From Spartobacteria bacterium (GTDB lineage Bacteria > Verrucomicrobiota > Verrucomicrobiia > Chthoniobacterales > UBA10450): a DNA stretch of 64,000 nt. The stretch is from NCBI GenBank assembly GCA_003134785.1, contig PLCN01000002.1, positions 310,219-374,218 on the forward strand, given 5' to 3'. Below are positions 43,624 to 53,238 of the stretch, in pieces. A program made the position numbers and the translations under genes. Numbering within the stretch: the first letter of the stretch is position 1; each line of letters begins with the position of its first letter. The notes under the pieces are model-generated. The model was not told the origin of the DNA. It worked only from the letters and a program-made list of their open reading frames with translations, and did not search any database.

Positions 43624-44097
43624 ATGAGCGAAATTGGCCTGACGGTGAATGCCAGGAAGCGCGTTGTGAATGTTGATGACGACATGCCGCTCGTTTGGAT
43701 TTTACGGGACACGCTGGCATTGACCGGGACAAAGTTTGGCTGCGGTGTCGGTGTCTGTGGTTCCTGCACCGTGCTGGAAAATGGGAAGGCAGTCCGCTCC
43801 TGCCAGATTCCTGCGAGCGAAGCGAAGGAACGCGCTTTTGTAACGATAGAAGGGCTCTCACTCGATGCGAGTCATCCGTGTCAGCGCGCATGGCTCGAGG
43901 AAGACGTCGCGCAATGCGGCTTCTGCCAGCCGGGAATGATCCTGACGGCGTGCGGACTTTTGCGCGATCATCCAAATCCGACTGACGAAGAAATCAATAC
44001 CGTGATGTCGGATTCCGTGTGCCGATGCGGAACCTACCCGCGCATGCGCAAGGCGATCCGGCGGGCAGCGGCGTTGTTACGGGAGCAGAAACGATGA
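43624..44097 (+). CDS. [2Fe-2S] subunit of an IorA-type molybdenum hydroxylase
   Basis: The ATG at 43624 gives 157 residues. Motifs are FGCGVGVCGSCTVLENGKAVRSCQIPAS (first cluster) and QCGFCQPGMILTACGLL with DSVCRCGTYPRMRKAIRRAA (second cluster). The short single protein resembles the small subunit of isoquinoline 1-oxidoreductase (IorA) or related aldehyde dehydrogenases. Its TGA overlaps the start of the large subunit (ATGA). It has no signal peptide and would be exported with the Tat-carrying partner. Confidence 0.92.
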   Translation: MSEIGLTVNARKRVVNVDDDMPLVWILRDTLALTGTKFGCGVGVCGSCTVLENGKAVRSCQIPASEAKERAFVTIEGLSLDASHPCQRAWLEEDVAQCGFCQPGMILTACGLLRDHPNPTDEEINTVMSDSVCRCGTYPRMRKAIRRAAALLREQKR

Positions 44098-46262
44098 TCG
44101 CTTCGCGCCGAGCGTTTCTGAAAACTGCCGTTCTCGGCAGCGCATCTCTCGTGATCGGCTTCGACGGCTCCGGGCTGCTCTACGCCGTGGAAGCAAAACC
44201 AGGGACCCAGTTCCAACCAAACAACTGGGTCCGCATCGATCTCGACGGCTCCGTCACGTTAACGATTGGAAAATCGGAGATGGGTCAGGGAGTTCGGACT
44301 TCACTCGCCATGATTTTGGCCGAGGAGTTGGAAGCCGATTGGACGCGCATCAAGCTAGCGCAGGCGTCCCCCAGCGCGGTCTTCGACGACCTCGGTACGG
44401 GTGGCAGTGACAGTATGCGAGATGGCTGGAGAACGTTGCGCAAAGCAGGAGCGGCCGCGCGGGAGATGCTGGCTACCGCTGCGGCGGCGCGATGGAAAGT
44501 CGATCGTGCCAGCTGCGCAGCATCGAACGGTGCCATCGTTCATTTGCCAACCAATCGACGATTTGATTACGGCGCGCTGGTTACCGATGCCGGTAAACTG
44601 CCGTTGCCGAAAGAGCCGTCGCTCAAAAATGCAGCCGACTTCAAGATCGTGGGCCAGCGGACGCCGCGCATCGACGGCCGGGACATCGTGAGTGGGAAAG
44701 CGCTCTACGGCATCGACGCAAAGATTCCCGGAATGTTGCACGCCTCCCTCGAACGGCCCCCGTTCGAGGGGGCGAAACCGAAACGAATGCAGGAAGAGAA
44801 AGCACGTGCCATCCGAGGCGTTCGTACGATCGCCAAGACCTCACGCGGAATTGCGGTCGTCGGCGACACGACGTGGGCCGCAATCAAAGGCCGGACGGCT
44901 CTCGCCGTCGAGTGGGATGATCCACCCGCCGGGGCCTTCGATTCCGAAGCTCATGAGAAGCTGCTCGAAGCCGCATCACGCGAGCGGGGCTTTATCACAC
45001 GGACTGAAAAACCGCCGCCCGCCACTGGTGCTGTCGCGAAAACAATCGAAGCGACTTACCACTATCCATTCTATGCGCACGCGCCGGTCGAGACGATGAA
45101 CTGCGTCGCGGATGTGCGCGGCGATCGCTGCACGATCTGGGTGGGGACGCAGGCGCCTAACAAGTTGCAGAAACAAGTCGCGGAGCTGCTCCATACCACA
45201 CCCGAAAAGGTCGAAGTGAATCTCACCCTGATTGGCGGCGGCTTTGGACGGCGGCTCGCCGTGGAATATGCCTTGGAAGCAGCAGAAATTTCGCGCGTTG
45301 CGAAGGCGCCGGTCCAACTCCTTTGGTCGCGGCCCGACGACATGAAGCATGGCCATTTCCAGGCCGCTTCCGTGCATCACCTCGCGGGAGGCTTCGACGC
45401 GCAAGGTGCGCCGATCTCGTGGCGGCACACTAAGGCGGGCTCGTTTCACAACATCTCTCCGCTCGACCCGAAGGAAGTCCATGACGCTGCCTGGTATCAG
45501 GATTGGTCGTGGGGCACTTACGACGTGCCCTACGCATTTCCGGACATAGAGACCGCGTACGTGACGGTCGATTTGCCGGTGAAACATGGGCCCTGGCGCG
45601 CGGTCTTCGCGCCCTCGAGCGTGTTCGCGCGCGAAGCGTTCATCGACGAGATGGCGCACGTGCACGGCACCGATCCGCTGGCATTCCGCCTCGATCTTCT
45701 GAGAGGCGCTGACATCGTCAAAGCAGGCACGACCACTATTGATCGTCGGCGTTTGCGCCGTGTGCTGGAGGTTGTGCGGGACAAGTCCAGTTGGGGCTCG
45801 CCGCTCCCCCAGGGCCACGGCCGCGGTGTGGCCTGCAACGCTTACTTCGGCCACACTTACATAGCCTATGTCGTCGATCTCGGTGTCGATCACGATGGAA
45901 AAGTACGCGTCGAGCGAGTCGTTGCAGCCGTCGATTGTGGAATCGTGGTGAACCCAATTGGCGTCGAACAACAGATCGAGGGTGGAATAATCTGGGGCAT
46001 CTCCTCTGCTCTCGGTGGTGAAATCACTTTCCGCGGCGGCGTTGCGCAACAAGGCACCTATGCTGATTTCGCCGTGGCACGCATGCGCGACACACCTGCG
46101 GTCGAAGTGCATATTCTACCGAGCGATGCGTCCGAACCATTTGGGATGGGCGAACCGCCGGTGCCGCCCATTGTGCCGGCAATTACCAACGCTGTTTTTG
46201 CTGCGACCGGAAAACGGATTCGGCGTTTGCCAATTCGACCAGAAGAGTTGAAAGCCGTCTGA
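44094..46262 (+). CDS. Molybdopterin subunit of an IorB-type molybdenum hydroxylase
   Basis: The ATG at 44094 gives 722 residues with a Tat-type signal (MIASRRAFLKTAVLGSASL). The protein has the IorB/xanthine-dehydrogenase large-subunit layout: NNWVRIDLDGSVTLTIGKSEMGQG, LIGGGFGRRLAVEYALEA, GPWRAVFAPSSVFAREAF and, at the end, EPFGMGEPPVPPIVPAITNAV with the catalytic Glu. It is the partner of the preceding gene (four-base overlap). Substrates could be N-heteroaromatics or aldehydes. Confidence 0.92.
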   Translation: MIASRRAFLKTAVLGSASLVIGFDGSGLLYAVEAKPGTQFQPNNWVRIDLDGSVTLTIGKSEMGQGVRTSLAMILAEELEADWTRIKLAQASPSAVFDDLGTGGSDSMRDGWRTLRKAGAAAREMLATAAAARWKVDRASCAASNGAIVHLPTNRRFDYGALVTDAGKLPLPKEPSLKNAADFKIVGQRTPRIDGRDIVSGKALYGIDAKIPGMLHASLERPPFEGAKPKRMQEEKARAIRGVRTIAKTSRGIAVVGDTTWAAIKGRTALAVEWDDPPAGAFDSEAHEKLLEAASRERGFITRTEKPPPATGAVAKTIEATYHYPFYAHAPVETMNCVADVRGDRCTIWVGTQAPNKLQKQVAELLHTTPEKVEVNLTLIGGGFGRRLAVEYALEAAEISRVAKAPVQLLWSRPDDMKHGHFQAASVHHLAGGFDAQGAPISWRHTKAGSFHNISPLDPKEVHDAAWYQDWSWGTYDVPYAFPDIETAYVTVDLPVKHGPWRAVFAPSSVFAREAFIDEMAHVHGTDPLAFRLDLLRGADIVKAGTTTIDRRRLRRVLEVVRDKSSWGSPLPQGHGRGVACNAYFGHTYIAYVVDLGVDHDGKVRVERVVAAVDCGIVVNPIGVEQQIEGGIIWGISSALGGEITFRGGVAQQGTYADFAVARMRDTPAVEVHILPSDASEPFGMGEPPVPPIVPAITNAVFAATGKRIRRLPIRPEELKAV

Positions 46263-46272
46263 GGCCTAACGA

Positions 46273-47208
46273 ATGAAAGAGATAGTCGACATTATTCGCG
46301 CATTTCAAAGCCATCGCGGTCGGTCGCTCGCCCTGGCCACTCTGGTGCGCGCGCAAGGATCCAGTTATCGCCGGCCCGGCGCGCACATGCTCGTTTGCCC
46401 GGATGGCACCACGGTCGGCTCTCTCAGCGGCGGATGTCTCGAGGAGGAAGTTGCGCGGCGTGCCTTTGAGGTGATTCAAACGGGCGCGCCTTCGCTGATG
46501 AGCTTCGACACGCGTCTTCGTTTTGGTTGCAACGGCGCGATCGAGGTTTTCGTGGAAGTCGGGCGCGCGAGTTTTTTCTCCCAGCTGGCGGAACATTTTG
46601 CGGCGCGTCGCAATTGTCGCGCGATGACTGTTTTCTCGGGAGTCGTCGGCCAGCTCGGCACGCGGATGCTGGGAGTGGGGGAAGAACCGCTCACGGAGGC
46701 GTTCGTGCAGGAGATCAAGGCTCCAATTCAACTTCTGATTTTCGGCGACGGTCCGGACAGCATTCCCGTGCGCTCTTTCGCGCAAACCTTGGGCTGGAGC
46801 GTAATCGACATCGATCAAGCGTCCGATCTCCCGACGCGAGCCGACGAGCGGACCGCTGCCGTCGTCAAGTCACATAATTACGGACGAGATTTCGCGGCCC
46901 TGCGCCATCTGCTCCAGCTTGATCTTCGTTATGTCGGGCTTCTCGGTCCACGCAAGCGCCGCGATCAGCTTCTAGGCGCGCTCCTCGACGATGGCGTCTC
47001 GCTCGATTCCGAACTTTTTGCTCCGGCTGGCCTCGATCTCGGCGCGGAAACACCGGAGGAGATCGCGCTCGCCCTCATCGCGGAAATTCAAACGGTGTTC
47101 GCTGACGCGAGCGGTGAATCACTGCGCGATCGGAAGGCGCCGATCCACGGATGGAATGTCGCCCGCGCTCACACGCAAGTGGCGAAATGCGAAGCGTTGG
47201 CGCGATAA
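46273..47208 (+). CDS. XdhC/CoxI-family molybdenum-cofactor maturation protein
   Basis: The 311-residue protein has the N-terminal XdhC/CoxI domain (LATLVRAQGSSYRRPGAHMLVCPDGTTVGSLSGGCLEEEVARRA; RLRFGCNGAIEVFVE). A C-terminal Rossmann domain follows (LLIFGDGPDSIPVRSFAQTLGW; LRYVGLLGPRKRRDQLL; ALALIAEIQTVF). XdhC binds and sulfurates the Mo cofactor for insertion into hydroxylases, here most likely for the two upstream enzymes. It starts ten bases after the IorB-like stop, and GCCTAACGA lies in that gap. Confidence 0.92.
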   Translation: MKEIVDIIRAFQSHRGRSLALATLVRAQGSSYRRPGAHMLVCPDGTTVGSLSGGCLEEEVARRAFEVIQTGAPSLMSFDTRLRFGCNGAIEVFVEVGRASFFSQLAEHFAARRNCRAMTVFSGVVGQLGTRMLGVGEEPLTEAFVQEIKAPIQLLIFGDGPDSIPVRSFAQTLGWSVIDIDQASDLPTRADERTAAVVKSHNYGRDFAALRHLLQLDLRYVGLLGPRKRRDQLLGALLDDGVSLDSELFAPAGLDLGAETPEEIALALIAEIQTVFADASGESLRDRKAPIHGWNVARAHTQVAKCEALAR

Positions 47209-47774
47209 TCCTCGCGGCCGGCGGATCGTCCCGGTTCGGGCAGCCAAAGCAACTGTTGCCATTTCGTGAAGAGAGTTTGGTTCGGCGCGCTGTCCGCGCC
47301 GCGGCTGAAGCCGGTTGCGGACGTATCGCCGTCGTCGCCGGCGAACAGCGTGATCTAATCGAAGTGGAATTGCGTGACACGGCGGCGTTCGTGATTCACA
47401 ACCCCCACTGGCAGCGAGGAGTCGGCACTTCCATTCGGAGCGGTTTGCAGCATTTGCGCAACGCGCAGCCGAAAGTGGACGCCGTCATTGTGCTGGCGTG
47501 CGATCAACCTTTCGTCGATGCGCGAATAATTTCCGCGCTGATCACCATGCGGGACGACTCCGGCAAATCGATCGTGGCGTCTCGTTACGCGAAGACGCTC
47601 GGCGTGCCGGCGCTTTTCGATCGCTCCTGTTTCGAAGCGTTGCTTGCATTGCCGGATGAGTCGGGTGCGAAAGCGCTGATCGAATCCCGCGCCGGCGACG
47701 TAGCTGAAATCGAATTCGAACAAGGCGCGATCGATATCGATACGCCGGACGATTTTGTGCGCCTAACGAGCTAA
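47187..47774 (+). CDS. Molybdenum cofactor cytidylyltransferase (MocA-like)
   Basis: The ATG at 47187 gives 195 residues and overlaps the xdhC end by 22 bases. The NTP-transferase signature is complete: GAIILAAGGSSRFGQPKQLLPF, RAAAEAGCGRIAVVAG, HNPHWQRGVGTSIRSGLQ and VIVLACDQPFVDARII, then DIDTPDDF. MocA makes the MCD form of the Mo cofactor needed by xanthine-oxidase-family enzymes, matching the cluster. It ends the 8.5-kb Mo-hydroxylase series. Confidence 0.92.
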   Translation: MRSVGAIILAAGGSSRFGQPKQLLPFREESLVRRAVRAAAEAGCGRIAVVAGEQRDLIEVELRDTAAFVIHNPHWQRGVGTSIRSGLQHLRNAQPKVDAVIVLACDQPFVDARIISALITMRDDSGKSIVASRYAKTLGVPALFDRSCFEALLALPDESGAKALIESRAGDVAEIEFEQGAIDIDTPDDFVRLTS

Positions 47775-47799
47775 GAAGTCGATACCGCGGTAAAGATCC

Positions 47800-50256
47800 C
47801 TACCTGGCAACATCGGGCGGTGGAGCGCTCGCTCCATCTTCAGTTTTCTCCAACGCATTGGCCAGCACTTCATCCACGTTTTGGACTGGGATGAATTTGA
47901 TTTTCTCTTTTGCCTCCTGAGGAATGTCGACCAAATCTTTCTCGTTTAGTTTCGGGAACAGGACCGTGGTAATGCCCGCGCGCATCGCGCCGAGACTCTT
48001 CTCTTTTAACCCCCCGATCGGAAGGACTAGACCGCGCAAAGTCACTTCGCCCGTCATCGCGACATCGGCCCGCACCGACCTATTGCTGAAGAGCGAGGCG
48101 AGCGCCGTGAACATCGCGATGCCGGCGGATGGACCATCCTTCGGCACAGCGCCCGCCGGCACATGGACGTGAATGTCGCTCTCGCGAAAATCTTCCGATT
48201 TCACGCCGATCGACTCGGCCCGGCTGCGCACCAGACTGAACGCAGCCTGCACTGATTCCTTCATTACTTCGCCGATCTGCCCGGTGAGAGTGATGTTCCC
48301 TTTCCCGGGATAACGGGTCGCTTCGATCAGCAGAATCTCGCCGCCAAAAGGAGTGTAGGCGAGACCGGTGACCACGCCGGGCGCGCTGGTCGTGAGCGCG
48401 CGCTCGCGAATGTATTTTACCGGTCCGAGCATTTCCGTCACGAGCTCGGGTGTGACGGTGACGTGTTCCGTCTTCCCACGCGCCACTCTCGCCGCTACGC
48501 CGCGGCAAACCGCGCCGATCTGCCGCTCGAGTTCGCGCACGCCGGCTTCGTGGGTGTAGTCGTTCACCACGAGCCGCAACGCTTCCTCGGTCCACTCGCA
48601 TTGCTGCGGCTTGAGTCCGTTCTCTTCCAGCTGCCGCCTAACGAGATATTTTTTCGCGATCTGAAGTTTCTCGCTCTCGGTGTAACCGGGCAGTGAAATT
48701 ATTTCCATTCGATCGCGCAGCGGACCGGGAATGCCGTCGATGTAATTCGCGGTCGCGATGAAAATCACCTGTGACAGATCGAATGGGATATCGAGATAGC
48801 GATCGACGAAAGCGTTGTTCTGGCGCGGGTCGAGCACTTCGAGCAGCGCGCTGGCCGGGTCGCCGCGGAAATCCGTTCCGACCTTGTCGATCTCGTCGAG
48901 CATCATGACCGGATTGCGCGTCCCGGCGCGACGCATTTCCTGAATGATCCGCCCCGGCATCGAGCCGATGTAGGTGCGGCGATGACCGCGAATCTCCGCT
49001 TCGTCGCGAATGCCGCCGAGGCTCATCCGCGAAAACTTTCGGCCGAGCGCATCGGCAATCGATTGTCCGAGACTCGTTTTGCCGACCCCCGGCGGGCCGA
49101 GAAAACAAAGGATCGGCCCCTGGCCTAACGGATTCAGTTTCCGCACGGCGAGATATTCGATCAGCCGCCGCTTCACTTTCTCGAGGTCGTAATGATCGCG
49201 ATCGAGAATCTCCTGCGCCTTATCGAGATCGAGATTATCCTCGCCGAACTTCGACCACGGAAGCTCCGCGATTGTCTCGACGTAGCTGACAATGACCGAG
49301 TATTCCGGACTGGCTGGCGGAATGATTTCGAGACGCTTCAATTCGCGCTCGGCTTGCGCCAGCACATCGGCCGGCGGTTTGGATTCTTCCAGCCGGACGC
49401 GAAGTTGCGCGATCTGCTCATCCGCGCCGGTGTCGCCGCCTTCACCCAGCTCACGCTGGATCGCTTTCAATTGGCCGCGCAAATAGGCCTTGCGCTGCGC
49501 GTCGCCGAATTGCGATTGAACGTCCTGCTGCAAACGCTGTTGAATCTGCGCGATCTCGAGCTGGGCCGAGATGTTGATCTGCACGGAACGCACGCGTTTG
49601 CGCAGGTCGAACTCCTCCAAAATCGCCTGCTTCTGGGCGACGTCGATGTTCAGGTTCGGCGCGAGAAAATCCGCGAGCTGTCCGGGATCGTCGATACTGC
49701 GGACTAGCGTGGCGGCCTGCTCCGGCGCATCCGGTGTCAGGTCGAGCAGACGCGCCGCGCTGTCGCGCAGATTCTGAAATTCCGCCTGCCATTCCTTGTC
49801 GTTAGGCGGCGAAATGGATTCCGGGAGATGGACTTCGGCGCGCAGAAATGGATCCGTCGCCACGATCTTGCGCAGAGTGAAGCGCTGGATCCCCTGCACG
49901 ATCATGACGACGCGATCGTCGGCCTGCCGGAGGAGTTTCAACACCAGGGCCGCGGTGCCGACGCTGTATAAATCCTGCGGCTCGGGATTTTCCTTCGCGT
50001 CATCCTTCTGAGTGAGAAGACCGATCACTTTTGAGCGCGGCAAAGTTTCATCCAGCAGCTTAATCGACGCCGGCCGGCTAACGGTGAGTGGCAGGACCGT
50101 GCCCGGGAAAACCACGAATCCGCGGACCGGGAGAATCGAAAGCTCTTCCGGGATTTTGGGCGTCGTTTCCTCGCCCAGGCCGATGGACGCCGGACCCGAT
50201 CGCGCCGGCGGAGTGCTGCTTTCCGATTGCAGTGCTTCGATTTGTCCTTCGCTCAT
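47800..50256 (-). CDS. lon: ATP-dependent protease Lon
   Basis: The 818-residue protein has the Lon layout: N-terminal LON substrate-binding domain ([20 protein letters not shown], about 40-60), a coiled region, and the AAA+ module with Walker A ([15 protein letters not shown]) and Walker B ([10 protein letters not shown]). The protease domain has the Ser in [15 protein letters not shown] and the Lys in [13 protein letters not shown]. It degrades misfolded and regulatory proteins in the cytosol. Its start overlaps the stop of the hsp20 gene (ATGA), so the chaperone and protease are coupled. It contains motif copies encoding LVRRQ and PPND. Confidence 0.97.
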   Translation of the reverse strand: MSEGQIEALQSESSTPPARSGPASIGLGEETTPKIPEELSILPVRGFVVFPGTVLPLTVSRPASIKLLDETLPRSKVIGLLTQKDDAKENPEPQDLYSVGTAALVLKLLRQADDRVVMIVQGIQRFTLRKIVATDPFLRAEVHLPESISPPNDKEWQAEFQNLRDSAARLLDLTPDAPEQAATLVRSIDDPGQLADFLAPNLNIDVAQKQAILEEFDLRKRVRSVQINISAQLEIAQIQQRLQQDVQSQFGDAQRKAYLRGQLKAIQRELGEGGDTGADEQIAQLRVRLEESKPPADVLAQAERELKRLEIIPPASPEYSVIVSYVETIAELPWSKFGEDNLDLDKAQEILDRDHYDLEKVKRRLIEYLAVRKLNPLGQGPILCFLGPPGVGKTSLGQSIADALGRKFSRMSLGGIRDEAEIRGHRRTYIGSMPGRIIQEMRRAGTRNPVMMLDEIDKVGTDFRGDPASALLEVLDPRQNNAFVDRYLDIPFDLSQVIFIATANYIDGIPGPLRDRMEIISLPGYTESEKLQIAKKYLVRRQLEENGLKPQQCEWTEEALRLVVNDYTHEAGVRELERQIGAVCRGVAARVARGKTEHVTVTPELVTEMLGPVKYIRERALTTSAPGVVTGLAYTPFGGEILLIEATRYPGKGNITLTGQIGEVMKESVQAAFSLVRSRAESIGVKSEDFRESDIHVHVPAGAVPKDGPSAGIAMFTALASLFSNRSVRADVAMTGEVTLRGLVLPIGGLKEKSLGAMRAGITTVLFPKLNEKDLVDIPQEAKEKIKFIPVQNVDEVLANALEKTEDGASAPPPDVAR

Positions 50257-50660
50257 TTTTTCAAAGGCAAATAAATCCAGAGCAAACCGTTTTCCTGCTC
50301 GGCAGACGCGCGATCGGCGTCGACTTCGGCCGGCAACGATACCTCGCGCTCGAATGGTCCGTAATCGATTTCGAGCGCAAGCAATTGGAGAGCGCGCCCT
50401 TCGCCATGGTTCGGCTCCGGCACCTCTCGCGTGCCGCGGATGATGACTTGCCGCGGCTCGACGGTCAGATCGATCTTCGATTTCTCAATTCCGGCGAGAT
50501 CGACACAAATCCGGATTGCCGTCTCACAACGAAAGGCATTGATCGCCGGTTGCCACTTTGCCGGCGCGACCCGCGAAAACTGCACCCGGCTGAGCTGGTA
50601 GCTGACATCCCCCAGCGTACCATGCAGCCAGCGTAATTTGATGTTTCGAATCGAGTTCAT
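50253..50660 (-). CDS. Small heat-shock protein (Hsp20/alpha-crystallin family)
   Basis: The ATG at 50660 (MNSIRNIKLRWLHGTLGDVSYQ) gives 135 residues. The alpha-crystallin domain is visible: AIRICVDLAGIEKSKIDLTVEPRQVIIRGTREV, LQLLALEIDYGPFEREVSLPAEVD and the end [12 protein letters not shown]. It holds unfolded proteins in the cytosol. Its stop overlaps the lon start, and they clearly form one operon. A sigma-32-like promoter may lie just upstream. Confidence 0.92.
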   Translation of the reverse strand: MNSIRNIKLRWLHGTLGDVSYQLSRVQFSRVAPAKWQPAINAFRCETAIRICVDLAGIEKSKIDLTVEPRQVIIRGTREVPEPNHGEGRALQLLALEIDYGPFEREVSLPAEVDADRASAEQENGLLWIYLPLKK

Positions 50661-50672
50661 GCTTCGAGTTGT

Positions 50673-50699
50673 GTCTGGGTACTTTACGGCGCGTTCAAC
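50673..50699 (-). promoter_or_regulatory. Possible heat-shock (sigma-32-like) promoter of hsp20-lon
   Basis: The minus strand upstream of the hsp20 start reads gttgaa (50699-50694), 14 bases, then cccagac (50679-50673). This resembles the CTTGAA-N13/14-CCCCAT heat-shock promoter. The match is partial and the -10 box would be only 12 bases from the start codon, so it is tentative. Confidence 0.25.
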
Positions 50700-50867
50700 T
50701 CTCGGCAATAAACGCAGCCCTTCCGCGATCGGCGAACAGCGCAGGGCGACATGGAGTGATGGAACTAATTACTCCTGATTTCGATCCATTACTCCATTCC
50801 GTCCTCGCCCTTTTCGGACCGCGTTGGTGATTTCATTGCGATGCGGTTGGCCTTACGTTCGAAATCG

Positions 50868-51977
50868 ATGAAGGCAATTCTCTTCGCTCTCCTGCTGTTC
50901 CCGCCGATGAGCCTCCGGGCCGCGAACGAAAGCGCTTCGCCGAAGTTCGACGCCGCGGCCGCGGAACGATTCGCGCGCCTGGCACTCGCCTGCGTGGACA
51001 AGGAATATCCGAACAAGATCAGCCACGTGCTGAACAGCGACGCCGACGTTGCGCCGCCGCGTAAACTCACGCCCGCGTTTTACGGATGCTACGACTGGCA
51101 TTCGTCGGTGCATGGTCATTGGCTGCTGGCTCGGCTCGCGCGCACATTTCCGGAAGCGCCGTTTGCCAAGCCGGCGCGGGAAGCGCTGCGGAAAAGCCTG
51201 ACCGCCGAGAATCTAAAACAGGAGGCGGCCTATCTTCGCGAAACGGGCCGATCGAATTTCGAGCGGCCGTATGGATTGGCCTGGCTGCTCCAGTTGATCG
51301 CCGAACTCCACGAATGGGATGACCCGCAAGCGCGAGAGATGTTGGCGAACTTGCGTCCGCTCGAAGAGGCCGCGCTCGAGCGACTGAAGGTGTGGTTGCC
51401 GAAGCTCTCCCATCCCGTGCGCATCGGCGAGCATGCGCAGACTGCGTTCGCTCTCGGCCTCATGCTTGATTACGCCCGCTCGATTGGGAACGAAGGGTTT
51501 GCCAAGCTCCTTATCGAGCAGGCGAGGAAGTTCTATCTCGCCGACAAGGATTGTCCGATGGCCTACGAACCGTCCGGTGAGGATTTCCTTTCACCATGTC
51601 TCGCTGAAGCAGACGTGATGCGCCGGGTGCTGGCGCCGGCTGAGTTCGCCACTTGGTTGCACAAGTTCATGCCTCAAATTCCCAAGACGGCGAACGTGGA
51701 ATGGCTGCCCGTCACGGTTTCGCCGGATCCCAGCGACCCCAAACTCGCGCATCTGGACGGTTTGAACTTGAGTCGTGCGTGGATGCTTGAGGGCATCATC
51801 TCCGCTCTCCCGGCCGGCGATGCGCGCCGGACCGCTCTGGTTGCGGCGGCTGAGGCGCATCGCCACGCCGGATTAGCGGCGGTGACTGGTGCGCACTACG
51901 AAGGCGGACACTGGCTTGGCAGTTTCGCCGTTTATCTCGTCACGGCGCGCGGCGTCCAACAGGAAAAGTCGAAGTAG
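50868..51977 (+). CDS. DUF2891-family secreted protein
   Basis: The ATG at 50868 gives a signal peptide (MKAILFALLLFPPMSLRAA) and 369 residues. The family start (AERFARLALACVDKEYPNKISHVLNSDADVAPPRKLTPAFYGCYDWHSSVHGHWLLARLAR) is well conserved, as are RPYGLAWLLQLIAELHEW, RIGEHAQTAFALGLMLDYA and EYNSPCL-like EDFLSPCLAEADVMRRVL. The layout suggests an alpha/alpha toroid, possibly acting on sugars or acting as a binding protein. No function is established. Confidence 0.88.
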   Translation: MKAILFALLLFPPMSLRAANESASPKFDAAAAERFARLALACVDKEYPNKISHVLNSDADVAPPRKLTPAFYGCYDWHSSVHGHWLLARLARTFPEAPFAKPAREALRKSLTAENLKQEAAYLRETGRSNFERPYGLAWLLQLIAELHEWDDPQAREMLANLRPLEEAALERLKVWLPKLSHPVRIGEHAQTAFALGLMLDYARSIGNEGFAKLLIEQARKFYLADKDCPMAYEPSGEDFLSPCLAEADVMRRVLAPAEFATWLHKFMPQIPKTANVEWLPVTVSPDPSDPKLAHLDGLNLSRAWMLEGIISALPAGDARRTALVAAAEAHRHAGLAAVTGAHYEGGHWLGSFAVYLVTARGVQQEKSK

Positions 51978-52018
51978 AGTTCAACCCGGACGACTTCCCG
52001 ATAATCGTCGCGATTCTG

Positions 52019-52102
52019 TTAGACTATCGGCGAAGGAATAAGCCAGCACACGAGCACCGTAAAGAGGACGGTCAGGGTAAGAATAAGGGCGAGTCTATTC
52101 AT
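52019..52102 (-). CDS. Possible 27-residue membrane peptide
   Basis: In the 319-base gap 51978-52296 the minus strand encodes MNRLALILTLTVLFTVLVCW with LIPSPIV and a stop. It looks like a single-span peptide. There is no clear ribosome site, so it is only a candidate. No other feature is seen in the gap. Confidence 0.3.
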   Translation of the reverse strand: MNRLALILTLTVLFTVLVCWLIPSPIV

Positions 52103-52296
52103 AATGATTTAGGCAGGATTGCGGTTTGTTTTGTCACAGGGTCGTTCCAGTAAATATAGTATTTCTCATAAATGAGTCGCATCGGTCAATGGAATTGTTA
52201 TGCCAAGCCTAATTTTTTGTTGTTCGCCTCCCGCCTTGTCGGCGTACTCACTGTTTACAATTCACCGCTTTCTGACTGCGCAGACTAGGACAACAC

Positions 52297-53217
52297 TTGG
52301 TTGAAGTGGTTCATATTTTCGACACCCGTCAGCTAGACACGACAGGAATCATCGCCGCCACAGCGCTGGAGACTGATGATGGACTCGCGCTTTTCGATAC
52401 TGGCCCGGAATCGACTTTCTTGAACGTGGCCGCGGAACTCCGCGAAAACGGTTTCTCCCTCAAAGATGTGCGGCACGTGTTTCTGAGTCATATCCACTTC
52501 GACCACGCGGGCGCCGCCTGGCGCTTCGCAGGAAGTGGCGCGACGATCTACGTCCATCCTCGAGGAGCGCCGCATCTCATCGATCCGACGAGGCTGGTCG
52601 ACTCGGCAACGCGCATCTACGGCGCCGAAATGGAGAGGCTTTGGGGTCGAGTTGCGCCGATCCCCGCGGAAAAGGTCAAAGTCCTGCAGGACATGGATGT
52701 CGTCCGCGTCGGCCAGTTTGAAGTGCGCGCAATCGCTACTCCGGGGCACGCCACCCATCATCATGTTTACCAATGGGACGAGAATGTTTTCGGCGGCGAC
52801 GTGGCGGGAGTGCGAATCGACGGAGGTCCACCGGTTCCGCCATTCGTTCCGCCGGAGTTGGACATCGAGTCGTGGCAACAATCGATCGAAAAGATTCGCA
52901 TGATGAATCCGGCGCGCCTTTACCTGCCTCATTTCGGGCTAATCGAAGGCTCCATTTCAGCGCATCTCGATGCGTTGGAAGAACGCATCCGTCGCTGGGC
53001 CCTTTGGTTCCGGGATCGCATTCGGGCCGGGCGGGACGAAGCGCACTTGATCCCCGCGTTCGCTGGATACCTTGCCGAAGAACTGCGCGCGGGCGGCGCG
53101 ACGGAAGAACTGATCCGCGACTACGAATGCGCTGATCCAAGTTTCATGGCGGTTAGCGGAGCAATGCGCTATTGGCGCAAGCATCATCCGGAAGAAATAA
53201 GCGGAGACAATTCGTAG
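52297..53217 (+). CDS. MBL-fold metallo-hydrolase
   Basis: The 306-residue protein (TTG start; a GTG lies a few codons later) has the metallo-beta-lactamase fold: FLSHIHFDHAGAAW (HxHxDH), the TPGHATHHHVYQW His and the GDVAG Asp, then YLPHFG with a late His. The C-terminal extension (about 230-306) is helical. It probably hydrolyses an ester, lactone or thioester. The substrate is unknown and the neighbours do not help. Confidence 0.85.
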   Translation: MVEVVHIFDTRQLDTTGIIAATALETDDGLALFDTGPESTFLNVAAELRENGFSLKDVRHVFLSHIHFDHAGAAWRFAGSGATIYVHPRGAPHLIDPTRLVDSATRIYGAEMERLWGRVAPIPAEKVKVLQDMDVVRVGQFEVRAIATPGHATHHHVYQWDENVFGGDVAGVRIDGGPPVPPFVPPELDIESWQQSIEKIRMMNPARLYLPHFGLIEGSISAHLDALEERIRRWALWFRDRIRAGRDEAHLIPAFAGYLAEELRAGGATEELIRDYECADPSFMAVSGAMRYWRKHHPEEISGDNS

Positions 53218-53238
53218 AGCGGGTTGCCTTCGTCTGCC

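Noticed and set aside
50789-51119. Minus-strand ORFs opposite the DUF2891 start
   Set aside because: They are shadows of a recognised gene with a signal peptide.
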